Shown: positions 44,901 through 54,327, numbered from the stretch's first letter. The stretch is DNA of 64,000 bases from Oscillospiraceae bacterium (GCA_030539275.1 JAUNSK010000002.1:176582-240581), one strand, 5' to 3'. Made by a program: numbers and translations. The notes: generated by a model from the letters alone, not told the origin.

Positions 44901-47106
44901 GTTCCTGCAGAAAAGGCCTGAACCAATCGAAACTGAACCAGATTGGGTATACTTAGGCAAAAACGAAGACGGACTTCCAATAAATCAGTATTTTATTAAT
45001 AACCCACAGATGATCCTTGGACAAATGGTTCGCGGAAACAAGCTCTACGGACGTTTGGACGAAGACACTACATGTATTCCTTACAAAGATAAAGATCTGA
45101 AATCACTTCTCAAATCTGCAGCAAAAAAAATAAAATTCGACATAGACAAAAAGGACGATTCTCTGTTGCCTGTTTATGAACCAGAAACTGTTGAAATACC
45201 TGCAAATCTAAAAAATTTCAGCTTCGCTATAATAAATGATCATGTTTACTACAGAAACGGATCTCAAATGCAGACATATGCCAGCGACTATACAGCACGA
45301 ATAAAAGCGATGATCAATATGAGAGATACACTTCGAAAACTGATAGATCTGGAGCTTGACAATGCCAGTGATATTTCTGTGCGTGATTGTCAGAAAGAAC
45401 TTAACGATCTATATGATTCATTCTGCATTAAATATGGTCCGGTCAACAGCAAAATTAATCAAAAAGTTTTTAAAGATGACGCTTCACTTCCATTGTTATC
45501 TTCTTTAGAGATAATTGAAAAAGATAAGCCTGCAAGAAAAGCTGCAGTTTTCTATACACGAACGATCAACCCTAATGTACAGATAACTCATGTCGATACG
45601 TCAGCTGAAGCACTTGCTGTTTCAATATCGCAAAAAGCGTGTGTTGATATAGACTTCATGTCTGAACTCTGCAGTCAGTCGAGAGAAAAGATAATTGACG
45701 ATCTTAAAGGAGTAATTTTTGAAAATCCAATGCATACTGATGGATCCGGCAATCCCTGTTTTGAAACTTCAGATGAATATTTGTCCGGAAATATAAGAAA
45801 AAAGTTAGACTTCCTGAAAGAAAATTATCCAGACATTCAGCGTTATGCAATTAATATTAACGCATTAGAAATAGCTATGCCTAAAACAATAGAGGCTGCA
45901 GATATTGATGTAAGGCTTGGTGCAACATGGATAGAACCAAAATTAGTACAGCAGTTTATGTATGATACGCTGCATACTCCAAATTACTTTCAGAAATCAG
46001 GAATAGAAGTGGAATACTCCCCTTTCACATGTGAATGGCAGATTTCCGGTAAATCACTAGATAAATCAAATATACTGGTAAATAACAAATACGGTACAGC
46101 ACGCAAAAATGCATATCAGCTGCTTGAGGACTGTCTGAATCTTCGCGATTCCAGAGTTATGGACAAAGTAACTAAAGACGATAAAGAATACAGCGTAGTA
46201 AATCCACAGGCAACAGAACTTGCCCAGGAAAAACAGAAGCTGCTGCAGCAAGAATTTAAAAAGTGGATCTTTCAGGACCCAGACAGACGTGATCAGATAG
46301 TAGAAAAATATAATGTCATATTCAACAGTACAAAGCCAAGAGAATATGACGGTTCTCACCTTAATTTTGTTGGGATGAATAATGAAATCACTCTGAGAGA
46401 ACATCAGAAAAATGCTGTTGCACATGCTCTGTATGGTGGTAATACGCTGTTTGCACATGAAGTTGGAGCCGGCAAGACATTTGAAATGATAGCCGCAGCA
46501 ATGGAAGGAAAACGACTTGGACTACATAATAAGTCACTGATAGCAGTTCCAAATCATCTTACTGAGCAAATGGGCAGCGATTTTCTGACTCTATATCCAA
46601 ATGCAAATATTCTTGTAGCAACTGCAGATGATTTCAAAAAAGAAAACAGAAAAAAACTTTTTGCCAAGATAGCCACCGGTGATTTTGATGCAGTTATTAT
46701 AGGCCATTCACAGCTTGTAAAGATTCCGGTTTCTGTACAGCGTCAGGAAGAATTCATACAAAATCTGATCAATGAAATAGTTGAAGGCGTTGCAAAGCTT
46801 AAAGAAGCTAATCATGAGTCATTCCAGGTAAAACAGATGGAGAAATCAAAGAAAATGCTTGAAGTTAAGCTTGACAAACTGCTGAATGCCCCCATACGTG
46901 ATGATGTTATAGATTTTGAACAGCTTGGCATAGACAAACTTATTATTGATGAAGCTCATTTATTTAAAAATTTATTTTTCTCCACAAAAATGCGTAATAT
47001 ATCAGGTATATCAACTAATGACAATGTTCAGAAAACTGCCGATCTGTATATGAAGTGTCAGTATATTGATGAAATAACAAATGGCAAAGGTTTGATATTT
47101 GCAACC
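41953..47106 (+). pseudogene. ICE methylase/SNF2-type helicase, N-terminal 1718 codons (interrupted)
   Basis: The gene is cut by the nested element at 47107. The N-terminal domain (YSFDEQVLIHAQRPDTAACASF..., GAKGVALID) is typical of these proteins. A disordered charged linker at about 255-390 overlaps the tnpV frame. At about 830-900 there is an adenine-methylase core with motif I LEPSMGIGNFFSLMP and the catalytic-site variant GNVPFGG in place of NPPY. The helicase Walker A HEVGAGKTFEM lies at about 1505 and the DEAH box LIIDEAHLFKN at about 1665. The frame continues 105 codons into the insertion and stops at 47421. A truncated protein ending there would lack the second RecA lobe. Confidence 0.9.
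42725..43123 (+). CDS. tnpV: TnpV-family protein encoded in an overlapping frame
   Basis: A 132-residue frame lies wholly inside the helicase gene in a different reading frame. It reads as a TnpV (transposon-encoded protein) family member: QTYLPFLEEKKPEIQIGKYGRMREKYLKE, then YMEMLMTNTLTEHLIQIDEQAWNRIDLIVKQMA, then KGLTEEIKEKDQLRWVGLMNNYRQTAEEIV. It has its own ATG (42725) and a GAAAGGAAG ribosome site eight bases upstream. The helicase frame here encodes only low-complexity charged residues. TnpV's function is unknown. The family match is from memory of its motifs (IGxxGxMRxxYLKE, TExxKxxDQxxWVGxMNN). Confidence 0.75.
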   Translation: MSKKTETQLPKKMIENGIVYTLDEKTQTYLPFLEEKKPEIQIGKYGRMREKYLKENKDAQYMEMLMTNTLTEHLIQIDEQAWNRIDLIVKQMAQKKGLTEEIKEKDQLRWVGLMNNYRQTAEEIVIKEMIFI

Positions 47107-47114
47107 GGCACGCC

Positions 47115-47134
47115 CATATCCACACCCTATCAAC
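47115..47134 (+). repeat. Left-end inverted repeat of the nested element
   Basis: CATATCCACACCCTATCAAC matches the reverse complement of 59882-59901 at 15 of 20 positions (hand count), ordered outward from the GGCAC core. Likely the recombinase-binding arm. Confidence 0.6.
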
Positions 47135-47152
47135 GATTACTTTCATATATTT

Positions 47153-47176
47153 CCCCGATAGAAGCAACTATCGGGG
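47153..47176 (-). terminator. Terminator after the serine recombinase
   Basis: CCCCGATAG (47153-47161) pairs with CTATCGGGG (47168-47176). It stands just past the recombinase stop codon on the minus strand and also stops rightward helicase transcripts (TTTTT follows on the plus strand). Confidence 0.75.
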
Positions 47177-47184
47177 ATTTTTCA

Positions 47185-48744
47185 TTAAATACTGAATCTG
47201 ATGTCGATTCCCGTATCATCGGAAACGTTTATAACATCAATGATGGTTACAGCTACTTCGTGTTTTTCTTCAACGGTAAGTTCGTCCCAGCGGCTCAAAG
47301 GCTCAATCAGCGGAGATGTATCAATGGTTTTCTTCCTGCGCTCTCGTGCAGCAAGCTTGTCCTCCAAATCGGATTTTCTGCTGTGCAAATCCGTAATACG
47401 CTTCTGAATGTACTCAAATAATATCTCGTCAGCCTCTGCAAGCTTGTCCATAAGCTGACGGATTTCATTGTCAGAACGGGCAATCTCAGCCTTTATGCTT
47501 TCTGTTTCGGTGTCAGGCTTTTGCTGTTCATTTTTGATGATAGTCAGCGTGTCAAGTCGCTCCTGCATTGCCTTGAAAACCACCTGTTCCAGATAATCAG
47601 GACGAATTTTCAGGGATTTGGATTTACAGCCTACCGCATTGTATGCCCCTGTGTCACGATAATACCGCCACTGCTTGGTATGACTTGCATTCCAGCCGTA
47701 ATAAACATGAATGGAATAACCGCAGTGAGCACATTTCACAAGCCCTACCAGCCACGAATTATTGCCCTTTCCGTTGTTTGGAATACGAAAATTATGCTCC
47801 TTTTTGTCCTGTACCGCAAGCCATGTTTCAGCGCTTACAAGTCCCTCATGATAACCGACCTTGATAAAAAATCCGCCGTTTTCATCCTTGTGCATAAACA
47901 GGCCGTGAACACCGTCATAGGCTTCCACATCATCAATCATTCGGTAACCTTTTGCGGAAAGAAACTTGTAAACCTCAACATCGGCACGAACATACAACGG
48001 ACTATCGAGCAGCCTGCTCAAATGCGACCTGTCCATAATCGACACTTCACGTCTGCTGTTATATGATTTTGACGAGGTTTCAATTCCGTTTTCACGAAAA
48101 TAGTCGATAACATCCTTCAGCGAAACAGACGGCGCTTTATACATTTCATAAGCAATCTGAATGACGTTTGCCCTGTCAGATGGAACAAGCACCGAGCCTG
48201 TTTTCCCGTTTATGGTGCGTCTTTCCGATTCAAAGCCGTAGTATTTTTTACCGCCTTGATAAAACCCTGTTTCAACTGCACGGGTGGCATAAGCGTCTGC
48301 AACTCTTGCCGCAATGGTTTCACGCTCAAATTCTGCAAAGTTCAGCAGGTTATTTCTCATCATTCGTCCCTCTTTGGTTGAGGTGTTGAACGGCTCAGAA
48401 AGAGAAATTACGCCTATTCCCATTTTATCAAGTTCGTCTGTAATGTTGAGATATTCCCTCATATTACGGCTGAAACGGTCATACTTTTTCACAATAATCT
48501 TATCAATAAGACCGTCTTTAGCGTCGGACATCATCTGCTGAAAAGCAGGACGGTGAGCAATATCCTTGCCGCTTTTTCCGTCGTCGCAATAAATCCTGTA
48601 GCTGTCCTTTTTAAGTTTACCCCCATTCTCCAAATATCTCATGCACTCCGCTTTCTGTGCGTCAATGGATAAGGAATTGTTGCCCTTGTCCTTGTCACTT
48701 ACAGAACGGCGAACATATATTGCTGTGATTTTCGTGTTTTTCAT
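47185..48744 (-). CDS. Large serine recombinase of the nested element
   Basis: A 519-residue large serine recombinase from ATG 48744, with GGAGGC seven bases upstream (an ATG at 48759 has none). The resolvase-type catalytic domain has Ser14 in IYVRRSVSDKD, DGKSGKD, and KKYDRFSRNMREYL. A Recombinase domain follows at about 165-270, then a zinc ribbon (LVKCAHCGYSIHVYYG... C) and a coiled coil at about 385-450. The end SIEVTIIDVINVSDDTGI is typical. It would integrate and excise the element between two short GGCAC-core sites. It lies at the left end, reading outward. Confidence 0.95.
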   Translation of the reverse strand: MKNTKITAIYVRRSVSDKDKGNNSLSIDAQKAECMRYLENGGKLKKDSYRIYCDDGKSGKDIAHRPAFQQMMSDAKDGLIDKIIVKKYDRFSRNMREYLNITDELDKMGIGVISLSEPFNTSTKEGRMMRNNLLNFAEFERETIAARVADAYATRAVETGFYQGGKKYYGFESERRTINGKTGSVLVPSDRANVIQIAYEMYKAPSVSLKDVIDYFRENGIETSSKSYNSRREVSIMDRSHLSRLLDSPLYVRADVEVYKFLSAKGYRMIDDVEAYDGVHGLFMHKDENGGFFIKVGYHEGLVSAETWLAVQDKKEHNFRIPNNGKGNNSWLVGLVKCAHCGYSIHVYYGWNASHTKQWRYYRDTGAYNAVGCKSKSLKIRPDYLEQVVFKAMQERLDTLTIIKNEQQKPDTETESIKAEIARSDNEIRQLMDKLAEADEILFEYIQKRITDLHSRKSDLEDKLAARERRKKTIDTSPLIEPLSRWDELTVEEKHEVAVTIIDVINVSDDTGIDIRFSI

Positions 48745-48943
48745 ATTATCAGCCTCCAAAATATTGAGCCGATAATGCGTTGTTCTATGTATAAGAAGAT
48801 GCTGATTAAAGGCGTAGCCATCAAATACCGATCTTGAAAATACTCTACTGAAAGGGAGGATATTTGATTTAATCAGCGCTTCTTTAGTATATCATAATCG
48901 ACTCGTGATTTCAAGTGGTAAAGCGTGAAAGTGACATATATTT

Positions 48944-49096
48944 TTATGCTGCTTTTTCCTTGCGTTCCATAATGATTTTCGGTTTCAGAATATCATACAG
49001 ACGGTTTATTTTTTGCTGTCTGACCGTTTCCGAAACATCATCGGGAATGTGTATTGTTACCTTTACGTTGTTTTCGATAATCATAATTCTTTTCAT
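48944..49096 (-). CDS. Small TnpW-like protein (50 residues)
   Basis: ATG 49096 has GGAGG upstream. The 50-residue product has a beta-strand start (MIIENNVKVTIHIPDD) and a helix (SETVRQQKINRLYDILKPKII), like the small transposon-encoded TnpW proteins that accompany mobilisation genes in clostridial elements. It lies 17 bp after the MobV relaxase stop, on the same strand, so it is likely co-transcribed. Function is not known. A plus-strand frame over the same bases is a shadow. Confidence 0.5.
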   Translation of the reverse strand: MKRIMIIENNVKVTIHIPDDVSETVRQQKINRLYDILKPKIIMERKEKAA

Positions 49097-49113
49097 GTAT
49101 ATGTAACCTCCTG

Positions 49114-50427
49114 TTATCGTGATTTATGCCGAACTCCATAGCTCAAAATCTTCTCCCATTCCTCTTTGAGATTTTTCAGCTTAAGGAATTCCATAACCCT
49201 ATCAAATTTTTTCTGTAAGGTTTGGAGTAGTGTGTTTTTCTCGGTAAGTTCAGTATTAAGCTGCTGTATTTTCAAATTCATTTCGCCGACAATTGAATTG
49301 ACTTCTTCTACCTCGGTTTTTAAATTACTGTTCTCACTTTTCAAAGTCAGTATTTCAGCAGATAAAGTATGTATCTGATTGGAAATATTGTCATTCTCGG
49401 ATTTCAGCTTTTGATTCTCTGACAGCAATTCACGCTCGTTTGCTGTTTCGGCATAATATTGACTATAGTGGTAATCAAGTTCATGGAGTTGCCCCGAAAT
49501 TGTGTCGTTTTCTTTTTTCAGGGATTCATTCTCATTCTGCAAAGACAAGCACTTAGCTTTAAGAGAAATATTTTCTTCCTCGGCAGCTTTAGCAGTCACG
49601 TAACCTTTTGCAGCAGTGGCGAGCGTTTCATAATCTGATTTTTTTAAGGCTATTGTATTCAACGGAAGATTTTTTACAGACACTTTTTCAATGTTTCCTA
49701 TTTCCGAAAGCTGCTTTGTTGCCTTGGAAAGTTGTTTCTCCGTCTTTTTCAGCTTGTACTCCTCAACAGATAAATGCTCAGCTGTACTTCCTTTCTGCCC
49801 ACGTTCAAGAGCATAACCGCAAGTGTTAGCCATATAATCAAAATATTCGTCCTGCAATCTGGAATAGCTGTCCCTGCCTTTCCAAAATTCCGAGCAGTTA
49901 ATACGCTTGCAGGGCTGTCCCTTTCTGTCTTTACCTTGAATGACTGGAATAAATGAAATGTGCATATGAGGAGTGGCTTCATCCATATGAACCACAGCGG
50001 ACACCACATACTGCTCACCGCCAACTTTTGCAGTTACAAAGTCATATGCGTGTTCAAAGAACCGTTTTATTTTATCCGCACCAAGCCTGTCGAAAAATTC
50101 ATTATCAGAGGTGATTATGAACTCACAAAGAACAGTACTTTGCTTTTCGCCGTGCAAACGGAGGTTGCCTTTTAAATTCTGTCCGGTGCGTATCCTGTCA
50201 AATTCTTTGAGATATGACTCTGCTTGAATTTGTTTCAGGTGGTAATTCAGGTGTGAGCGTGAAAGGTCAATATCCTTGTTGCTGTAATTTTTGTTGCGCC
50301 GTTCGTTGTGACGTTCAAGTAGGGGGACGGCATTTACCTTGTGGTTTTCATTTCTAATTATTGCGTAGCTGATATGAAGTCCTCCTTTGAGTGAAGTAAT
50401 GGGAGCGAAGCGGCAACCTCTATTCAC
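49114..50427 (-). CDS. MobV-family relaxase (Mob/Pre)
   Basis: Up to 437 residues. Family motifs are an N-terminal RHNERRNKNYSNKDIDLSRSHLNYHL and the metal-binding HMDEATPHMHISFIP at about residue 147, both typical of Pre/Mob (MobV) relaxases. Residues about 265-415 form a long coiled coil. The listed GTG start at 50427 gives 18 unusual extra residues; MobV proteins normally begin near SYAIIR, which here follows an AAAGGAGG site and would need an ATC at 50373 as start. It nicks the oriT-like hairpin at 50441 and lets the nested element be mobilised by the host ICE's machinery. Confidence 0.9.
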   Translation of the reverse strand: MNRGCRFAPITSLKGGLHISYAIIRNENHKVNAVPLLERHNERRNKNYSNKDIDLSRSHLNYHLKQIQAESYLKEFDRIRTGQNLKGNLRLHGEKQSTVLCEFIITSDNEFFDRLGADKIKRFFEHAYDFVTAKVGGEQYVVSAVVHMDEATPHMHISFIPVIQGKDRKGQPCKRINCSEFWKGRDSYSRLQDEYFDYMANTCGYALERGQKGSTAEHLSVEEYKLKKTEKQLSKATKQLSEIGNIEKVSVKNLPLNTIALKKSDYETLATAAKGYVTAKAAEEENISLKAKCLSLQNENESLKKENDTISGQLHELDYHYSQYYAETANERELLSENQKLKSENDNISNQIHTLSAEILTLKSENSNLKTEVEEVNSIVGEMNLKIQQLNTELTEKNTLLQTLQKKFDRVMEFLKLKNLKEEWEKILSYGVRHKSR

Positions 50428-50440
50428 GGAATAGTTCTAA

Positions 50441-50478
50441 CACACTAGGACTATTTTTGCGAAAATAGACCGAGTGTG
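50441..50478. other. Candidate oriT of the nested element
   Basis: A nested inverted repeat CACACT-AGG-A-CTATTTT-TGC-GAAAATAG-A-CC-GAGTGTG stands 14 bp before the MobV gene, the usual place of a MobV origin. The following 50480-50680 contains several GC-rich short repeats and no convincing gene. Confidence 0.5.
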
Positions 50479-50680
50479 GCAGCTTTCCTCTGCACCCCTT
50501 TAAAAGCGGTCACAGACCGCAAACCGTTGCAGGCTTGAGCCTGCAAATGTATCCGTGCGGTGGCACGGTTGCTGCACACATATATGCGCTGATTTGCTCA
50601 AAGGGTGTGCAGGTGTGCAAACCGCATAGTTAAACGATTTTGCAGTGTGCAGTCCCTGTGCTTTGCACACCCTGCACGCC

Positions 50681-50896
50681 TTAAATGACAATTGGTACAT
50701 CACTTGTTTTTAACCCTCGAAAGCCTCGTACTCTTTCATTGTTGCGATTGCGAATATGGGTATCGTATTTTATGCTGTATTTTTCTTCATTGCTGTGAAG
50801 CCAGCCGATAAATGTATCTTTTTTTAATGCTGTCAGTGCATTGCGATTGCACCATAAAAAGTAACCGCCATAAAGGTCAACATCGCTTGCAGAAAT
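50681..50896 (-). other. Open frame without start directly after the primase stop codons
   Basis: In the same frame as the CHC2 protein, two stops (TAA TGA) are followed by 71 protein-like codons (ASDVDLYGGYFLWCNRN..., RVRGFRGLKTSDVPIVI) that end at TAA. No ATG, GTG or TTG is in frame near its beginning. It may be a lost C-terminal extension, a readthrough product or a gene with an unusual start. Confidence 0.4.
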
Positions 50897-50899
50897 TCA

Positions 50900-51538
50900 T
50901 TACAGAACTCGACCTCGTTTATGATGTTCTTCTCTGTGAGCCACTGCGGTGATTTGCTCTCGCTTGTGTTTGCATAATCGTTGCTCAATTTTTGTCACCT
51001 CATCTTTCATTTTCAATTTCTCATCTTTGCTTGCATTGATAAAGCAGTTGCAGAGATATTCCGAGTAGTCATAATTATTCAAGCTTTCAACAAACCTATG
51101 ATCAAACGGTTCATCAGGATTATTTGGAGCATAAGCCGACCGCCAATCCCTTAACAGCTTAAAATATTCGGATAAGGCTTGCCATGCAGATTGTTCCCAT
51201 TCCGAAAATTCACGCTGTTCAGCCTGTTGGTTATGGTATATGGTGATTTGGTTTTGCGAAAGGGGCTTGTCCGTTTCAATATGTAAGCCGAAGTCATAAT
51301 TCAGCTTTTTTGCCGCTTCAAGCTGTGAAATTCCAAAAAGCTTTGCGGTAAATCCAGTAACATCACCGTGTTCACCACAGCCAAAGCAGTAGAAATTATT
51401 ATCGTAAATTTTCATTGACGGAGTTTTATCATTATGAAACGGACAGTTGCACATTCCGCTGTGATTTATCTGCAAGCCATAGAATTTCACAACATCAGAC
51501 ATACACAGCATTGATTTTACCTGTTCAAAAATGTTCAA
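50900..51538 (-). CDS. CHC2 zinc-finger primase-like protein
   Basis: A 212-residue protein. Residues about 10-95 are the CHC2 zinc-binding domain of DnaG-type primases: VVKFYGLQINHSGMCNCPFHNDKTPSMKIYDNNFYCFGCGEHGDVTGF, with the C-H-C-C ligands visible. No TOPRIM catalytic domain follows; the rest is helical and basic, so it probably recognises single-stranded DNA for a partner or primes in a reduced form. The start is TTG at 51538, overlapping the stop of the HTH gene (TTGA) with GGAGGTGC upstream. It is the second gene of the mobilisation operon. Confidence 0.85.
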   Translation of the reverse strand: MNIFEQVKSMLCMSDVVKFYGLQINHSGMCNCPFHNDKTPSMKIYDNNFYCFGCGEHGDVTGFTAKLFGISQLEAAKKLNYDFGLHIETDKPLSQNQITIYHNQQAEQREFSEWEQSAWQALSEYFKLLRDWRSAYAPNNPDEPFDHRFVESLNNYDYSEYLCNCFINASKDEKLKMKDEVTKIEQRLCKHKREQITAVAHREEHHKRGRVL

Positions 51539-51828
51539 GCAGCACCTCCGAAATATGAAAGCAGAGCGTTTTTCGAAATGAGTATCTTACCACGCTGTCC
51601 TTGACCTGTGCGGATATATGGCAGTTTCTCCTGCACAACAAGCTGTCTGACAGTATGCTCGGATAAGCCTTTGATGGCTTCTGTACACTCCTTTACAGTA
51701 AGCATCTCGATAGACTGGGACTTGTTTTCGGTAATCGTAATCTGCGATGAGGGTTCGTTCACCTCAATCATTACACTCAACAGAGCGACTACCTGTGCGA
51801 TTAATTCCTGTTTGTTTTTCGTTGTCAT
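51535..51828 (-). CDS. Excisionase-type helix-turn-helix protein
   Basis: A 97-residue protein. Its C-terminal half (LTVKECTEAIKGLSEHTVRQLVVQEKLPYIRTGQGQRGKILISKNALLSYF) is the MerR-like helix-turn-helix of the excisionase/DNA-binding family, with the wing and final helix. It may direct the serine recombinase (as a recombination directionality factor) or repress the operon. ATG 51828 has GGAGG upstream. It heads the leftward operon HTH - CHC2 - MobV - TnpW-like - recombinase. Confidence 0.8.
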   Translation of the reverse strand: MTTKNKQELIAQVVALLSVMIEVNEPSSQITITENKSQSIEMLTVKECTEAIKGLSEHTVRQLVVQEKLPYIRTGQGQRGKILISKNALLSYFGGAA

Positions 51829-52230
51829 ATAATGACCTCCTGTAAATATATTGAAAGGCAGTTTACCTTTTCTACAAGTTAAGGACAGTTAGCAATTCTT
51901 TTTATAACCTACTGAAAATATTTTGTAGAAAGACACAAAAGTGATTGCTTCAACTTGTGAAATCTATTGCAGAACAACTGCTCTCATAAGTTAGGACAAA
52001 AATGCTTAATTTTACGGTCAATTTCAAATATTTCTTTTTCAGTTCTCTGTATTGCACAATTTTTAACTACTTTTTTTGTGTAATCTGTTATATATTGTGA
52101 CGTTCTTCATAAGGCAGGACAAAAAATAGCCGAATTCCCACAATAATGAGAATTCGGCTGTAAAATGTCTTGCTTATCATTGAAAAATATATTATTCTGT
52201 GGTAAAATATACAAAAGGACGGTGATTAAA
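51829..52230. promoter_or_regulatory. Divergent control region between mobilisation and agr genes
   Basis: 402 bp without a gene. It holds three similar direct copies, AAGTTAAGGACA (51876), AAGTTAGGACA (51988) and AAGGCAGGACA (52111), a hairpin AGCCGAATTC/GAATTCGGCT (52128-52159) and the agrA promoter. Confidence 0.45.
52180..52208 (+). promoter_or_regulatory. Promoter of the agrA-agrC genes
   Basis: TTGAAA (52180-52185), a 17-bp spacer, then TAAAAT (52203-52208). It overlaps the earlier in-frame ATG at 52165, which argues that agrA starts at 52231. Confidence 0.6.
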
Positions 52231-52956
52231 ATGAGAATAGCAATCTGCGATGATGATAGAGTTACATTAGACAATTTGAAAAGTATAATTTTACAAGAAT
52301 TACAAATTAACAATTTTATTTGCGATGAAGTTGATGTGTTTGATTCTGGATATGAACTTTTGGAGGAATATTCAAAAAAATCATATGATGCAATCTTCCT
52401 TGATATACGAATGCCGGAGATCAGTGGATTTGAAATTGCTGCAGCATTAAGAGAAATATCATTTAAAACTTTTATTATCTTTGTGACAACAGAAAATGAA
52501 CTTGTATTTAGTTCTTTTGATTTTCAACCATTCCATTTTATAAGAAAGTATCCATCTGAATATCTGAAAATCCAATTAAAAAATGTCATAAAAAAATTAT
52601 CTCGCCATATAAGGCAAAATGAAAGTATAGTTCTCGAGCTTGCTTTTTCTGAAAAGGAAAAAATCTGTGTGGGAGATATTTTGTATATTTCAAGTGAAAA
52701 GAACTATTTAGTCTATCATTTCCTAAAATCAGAGATAAGAGTAAGAGGAAAGCTTGCTGAAACAGCAGATAAATACAGTGCATATGATTTTATTAGGGTA
52801 CATAATTGCTTTTTGGTAAATATGAAAAATATTCGTTTTATTGATTATCCAAATGACGAGATTAGGTTGAAAGATAATTCAATAATTTCTATAGGGCGTT
52901 CATATAAAAAAGCTTTAAACGAACAATATACTTTATATTTGAGGTCGCTAAGATGA
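52231..52956 (+). CDS. agrA: AgrA-type LytTR response regulator
   Basis: A 241-residue protein from ATG 52231 (GGACGGTG upstream). The receiver domain has acidic ICDDD at 5-9 and phospho-acceptor Asp58 in AIFLDIRMP; a LytTR DNA-binding domain lies at about 135-240 (GDILYISSEKNYLVYHF, FIRVHNCFLVNMKNIRFID). This is the AgrA class. It should be phosphorylated by AgrC and activate the agrBD promoter at 54361. It overlaps agrC by four bases. The CheY-type Lys is replaced in FHFIRKYPSE, as in other AgrA proteins. Confidence 0.9.
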   Translation: MRIAICDDDRVTLDNLKSIILQELQINNFICDEVDVFDSGYELLEEYSKKSYDAIFLDIRMPEISGFEIAAALREISFKTFIIFVTTENELVFSSFDFQPFHFIRKYPSEYLKIQLKNVIKKLSRHIRQNESIVLELAFSEKEKICVGDILYISSEKNYLVYHFLKSEIRVRGKLAETADKYSAYDFIRVHNCFLVNMKNIRFIDYPNDEIRLKDNSIISIGRSYKKALNEQYTLYLRSLR

Positions 52957-54278
52957 AAGATGCAATTTGGAATGTATTTGAGTTGCTGGTAAATGTATAT
53001 GAGGGATTTATTATTTTTCATTTCGTATGTACTTTTTTAGATTTTAATATTAAAAATCAAAAAAATAAAGTTATTTATTTAGTCGGCGTTTTGGGACACG
53101 TTGTACTGGTAACGATAATAAATAGTCTTACATTTTTTGAAGGGGTTATTGGTCTAATTTATCCTGTTGCAGTATTTGTGTTTACACTTGTATTTTTAGA
53201 TGGAAGCATATTGAAAAAAGCCGTCGCTTCTATTTTACCATTTGCGTGTATTATTATGGTAAATACAATTGTTACAGCAACTTTAACTACAGTAACAGAC
53301 AGCAAGCTGGAAAGTATTTATAACAGCAGGAATATTTATCGCTTTATAATGATAGTACTTGTACAAATAACTGTGACATATGTTTATCAAATAATTCTGA
53401 AAATAGCCACGAAAAAATCAATGTCGTTAAAATTTTCAGAATGGTTTTTGATTTTTTCAGTTTTGGATATATCAATAATTGTGTTTATATTAATGCATAT
53501 GGTACAAATACACAATGAACTGTCTGAAAAAGATACATTGTATTTGCTTGCTGCTAAAGCAGGAATGGCTATTATAAATATTGTCTGTTTTTTTATGGTC
53601 AATAAATTAAGTAAAGCAAACATTACTGAATCCGAAAATCGTACATTAAAACAGCAAAATGAGTATCAAAAACTTTATGCTGATGATTTAAAAAAACAAT
53701 ACGAAGAAATTCATTGCATAAGACATGATGTAAAACAGCACTATAATGTCCTTATGGCTCTTATAAAAAAAGAACAGCTTTCTGAAGCACAAAAGTATCT
53801 TTCTGATGTCATTGCAGATAATGACTTGGTTGATATATCTGTTGATACGGGAAATGATATTATTAACGCTGTACTAAATTCAAAGCTATCGTTTGCAAGA
53901 AAAAATGGAATAAAAGTAATGTTCAGCATATCAAGGGATTTTTTTGGAATAGATGATATTGATTGGTGCAGCTTATTGGGAAATCTCCTTGATAATGCAA
54001 TAGAGGCATGCTGTAAATGTCAATCTGACACTTATATTGATGTACAGATAAAAACTGATAACGATAAGGTGGATATTACAATAAAAAACACATTGTCATC
54101 AATAGAAAATGATAGGGACAATAATTTGATTTCGTTGAAAGAAAACTCTTCAGAGCATGGCTTTGGTACAAAGATAATAAAAAATATCATAAAAAAGTAC
54201 CATGGACAGTATGATTTTTACATAGAAGATAATATGTTCTATAACACGATGACTTTATACAGGCAACAAGATAAATAA
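52953..54278 (+). CDS. agrC: AgrC-type sensor histidine kinase
   Basis: A 441-residue polytopic sensor of the HPK10 class. Six or so membrane helices fill residues 5-225. His258 in CIRHDVKQHYNVL is the phospho-acceptor, in the R-H-D setting typical of AgrC. The GHKL ATPase follows with LLGNLLDNAIEACCK (N box) and EHGFGTKIIKNIIKKYHG (G box). It would sense the cyclic peptide made from AgrD by AgrB and phosphorylate AgrA. A strong terminator (54283) follows. Confidence 0.9.
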   Translation: MKDAIWNVFELLVNVYEGFIIFHFVCTFLDFNIKNQKNKVIYLVGVLGHVVLVTIINSLTFFEGVIGLIYPVAVFVFTLVFLDGSILKKAVASILPFACIIMVNTIVTATLTTVTDSKLESIYNSRNIYRFIMIVLVQITVTYVYQIILKIATKKSMSLKFSEWFLIFSVLDISIIVFILMHMVQIHNELSEKDTLYLLAAKAGMAIINIVCFFMVNKLSKANITESENRTLKQQNEYQKLYADDLKKQYEEIHCIRHDVKQHYNVLMALIKKEQLSEAQKYLSDVIADNDLVDISVDTGNDIINAVLNSKLSFARKNGIKVMFSISRDFFGIDDIDWCSLLGNLLDNAIEACCKCQSDTYIDVQIKTDNDKVDITIKNTLSSIENDRDNNLISLKENSSEHGFGTKIIKNIIKKYHGQYDFYIEDNMFYNTMTLYRQQDK

Positions 54279-54282
54279 AACT

Positions 54283-54319
54283 AAATCCCGCTGATATTTT
54301 CATTATATCAGCGGGATTT
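54283..54319 (+). terminator. Terminator after agrC
   Basis: AAATCCCGCTGATAT (54283-54297) pairs perfectly with ATATCAGCGGGATTT (54305-54319), separating agrAC from agrBD. Confidence 0.8.
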
Positions 54320-54327
54320 CTGTTATC

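Noticed and set aside
48915-49106. 63-codon plus-strand frame
   Set aside because: It mirrors the small TnpW-like gene on the minus strand, which has a GGAGG site and operon context.
50500-50703. 67-codon Cys/His-rich frame on the minus strand
   Set aside because: It spans GC-rich repeats near the MobV oriT, has no protein-like order and overlaps the better frame ending at 50681.
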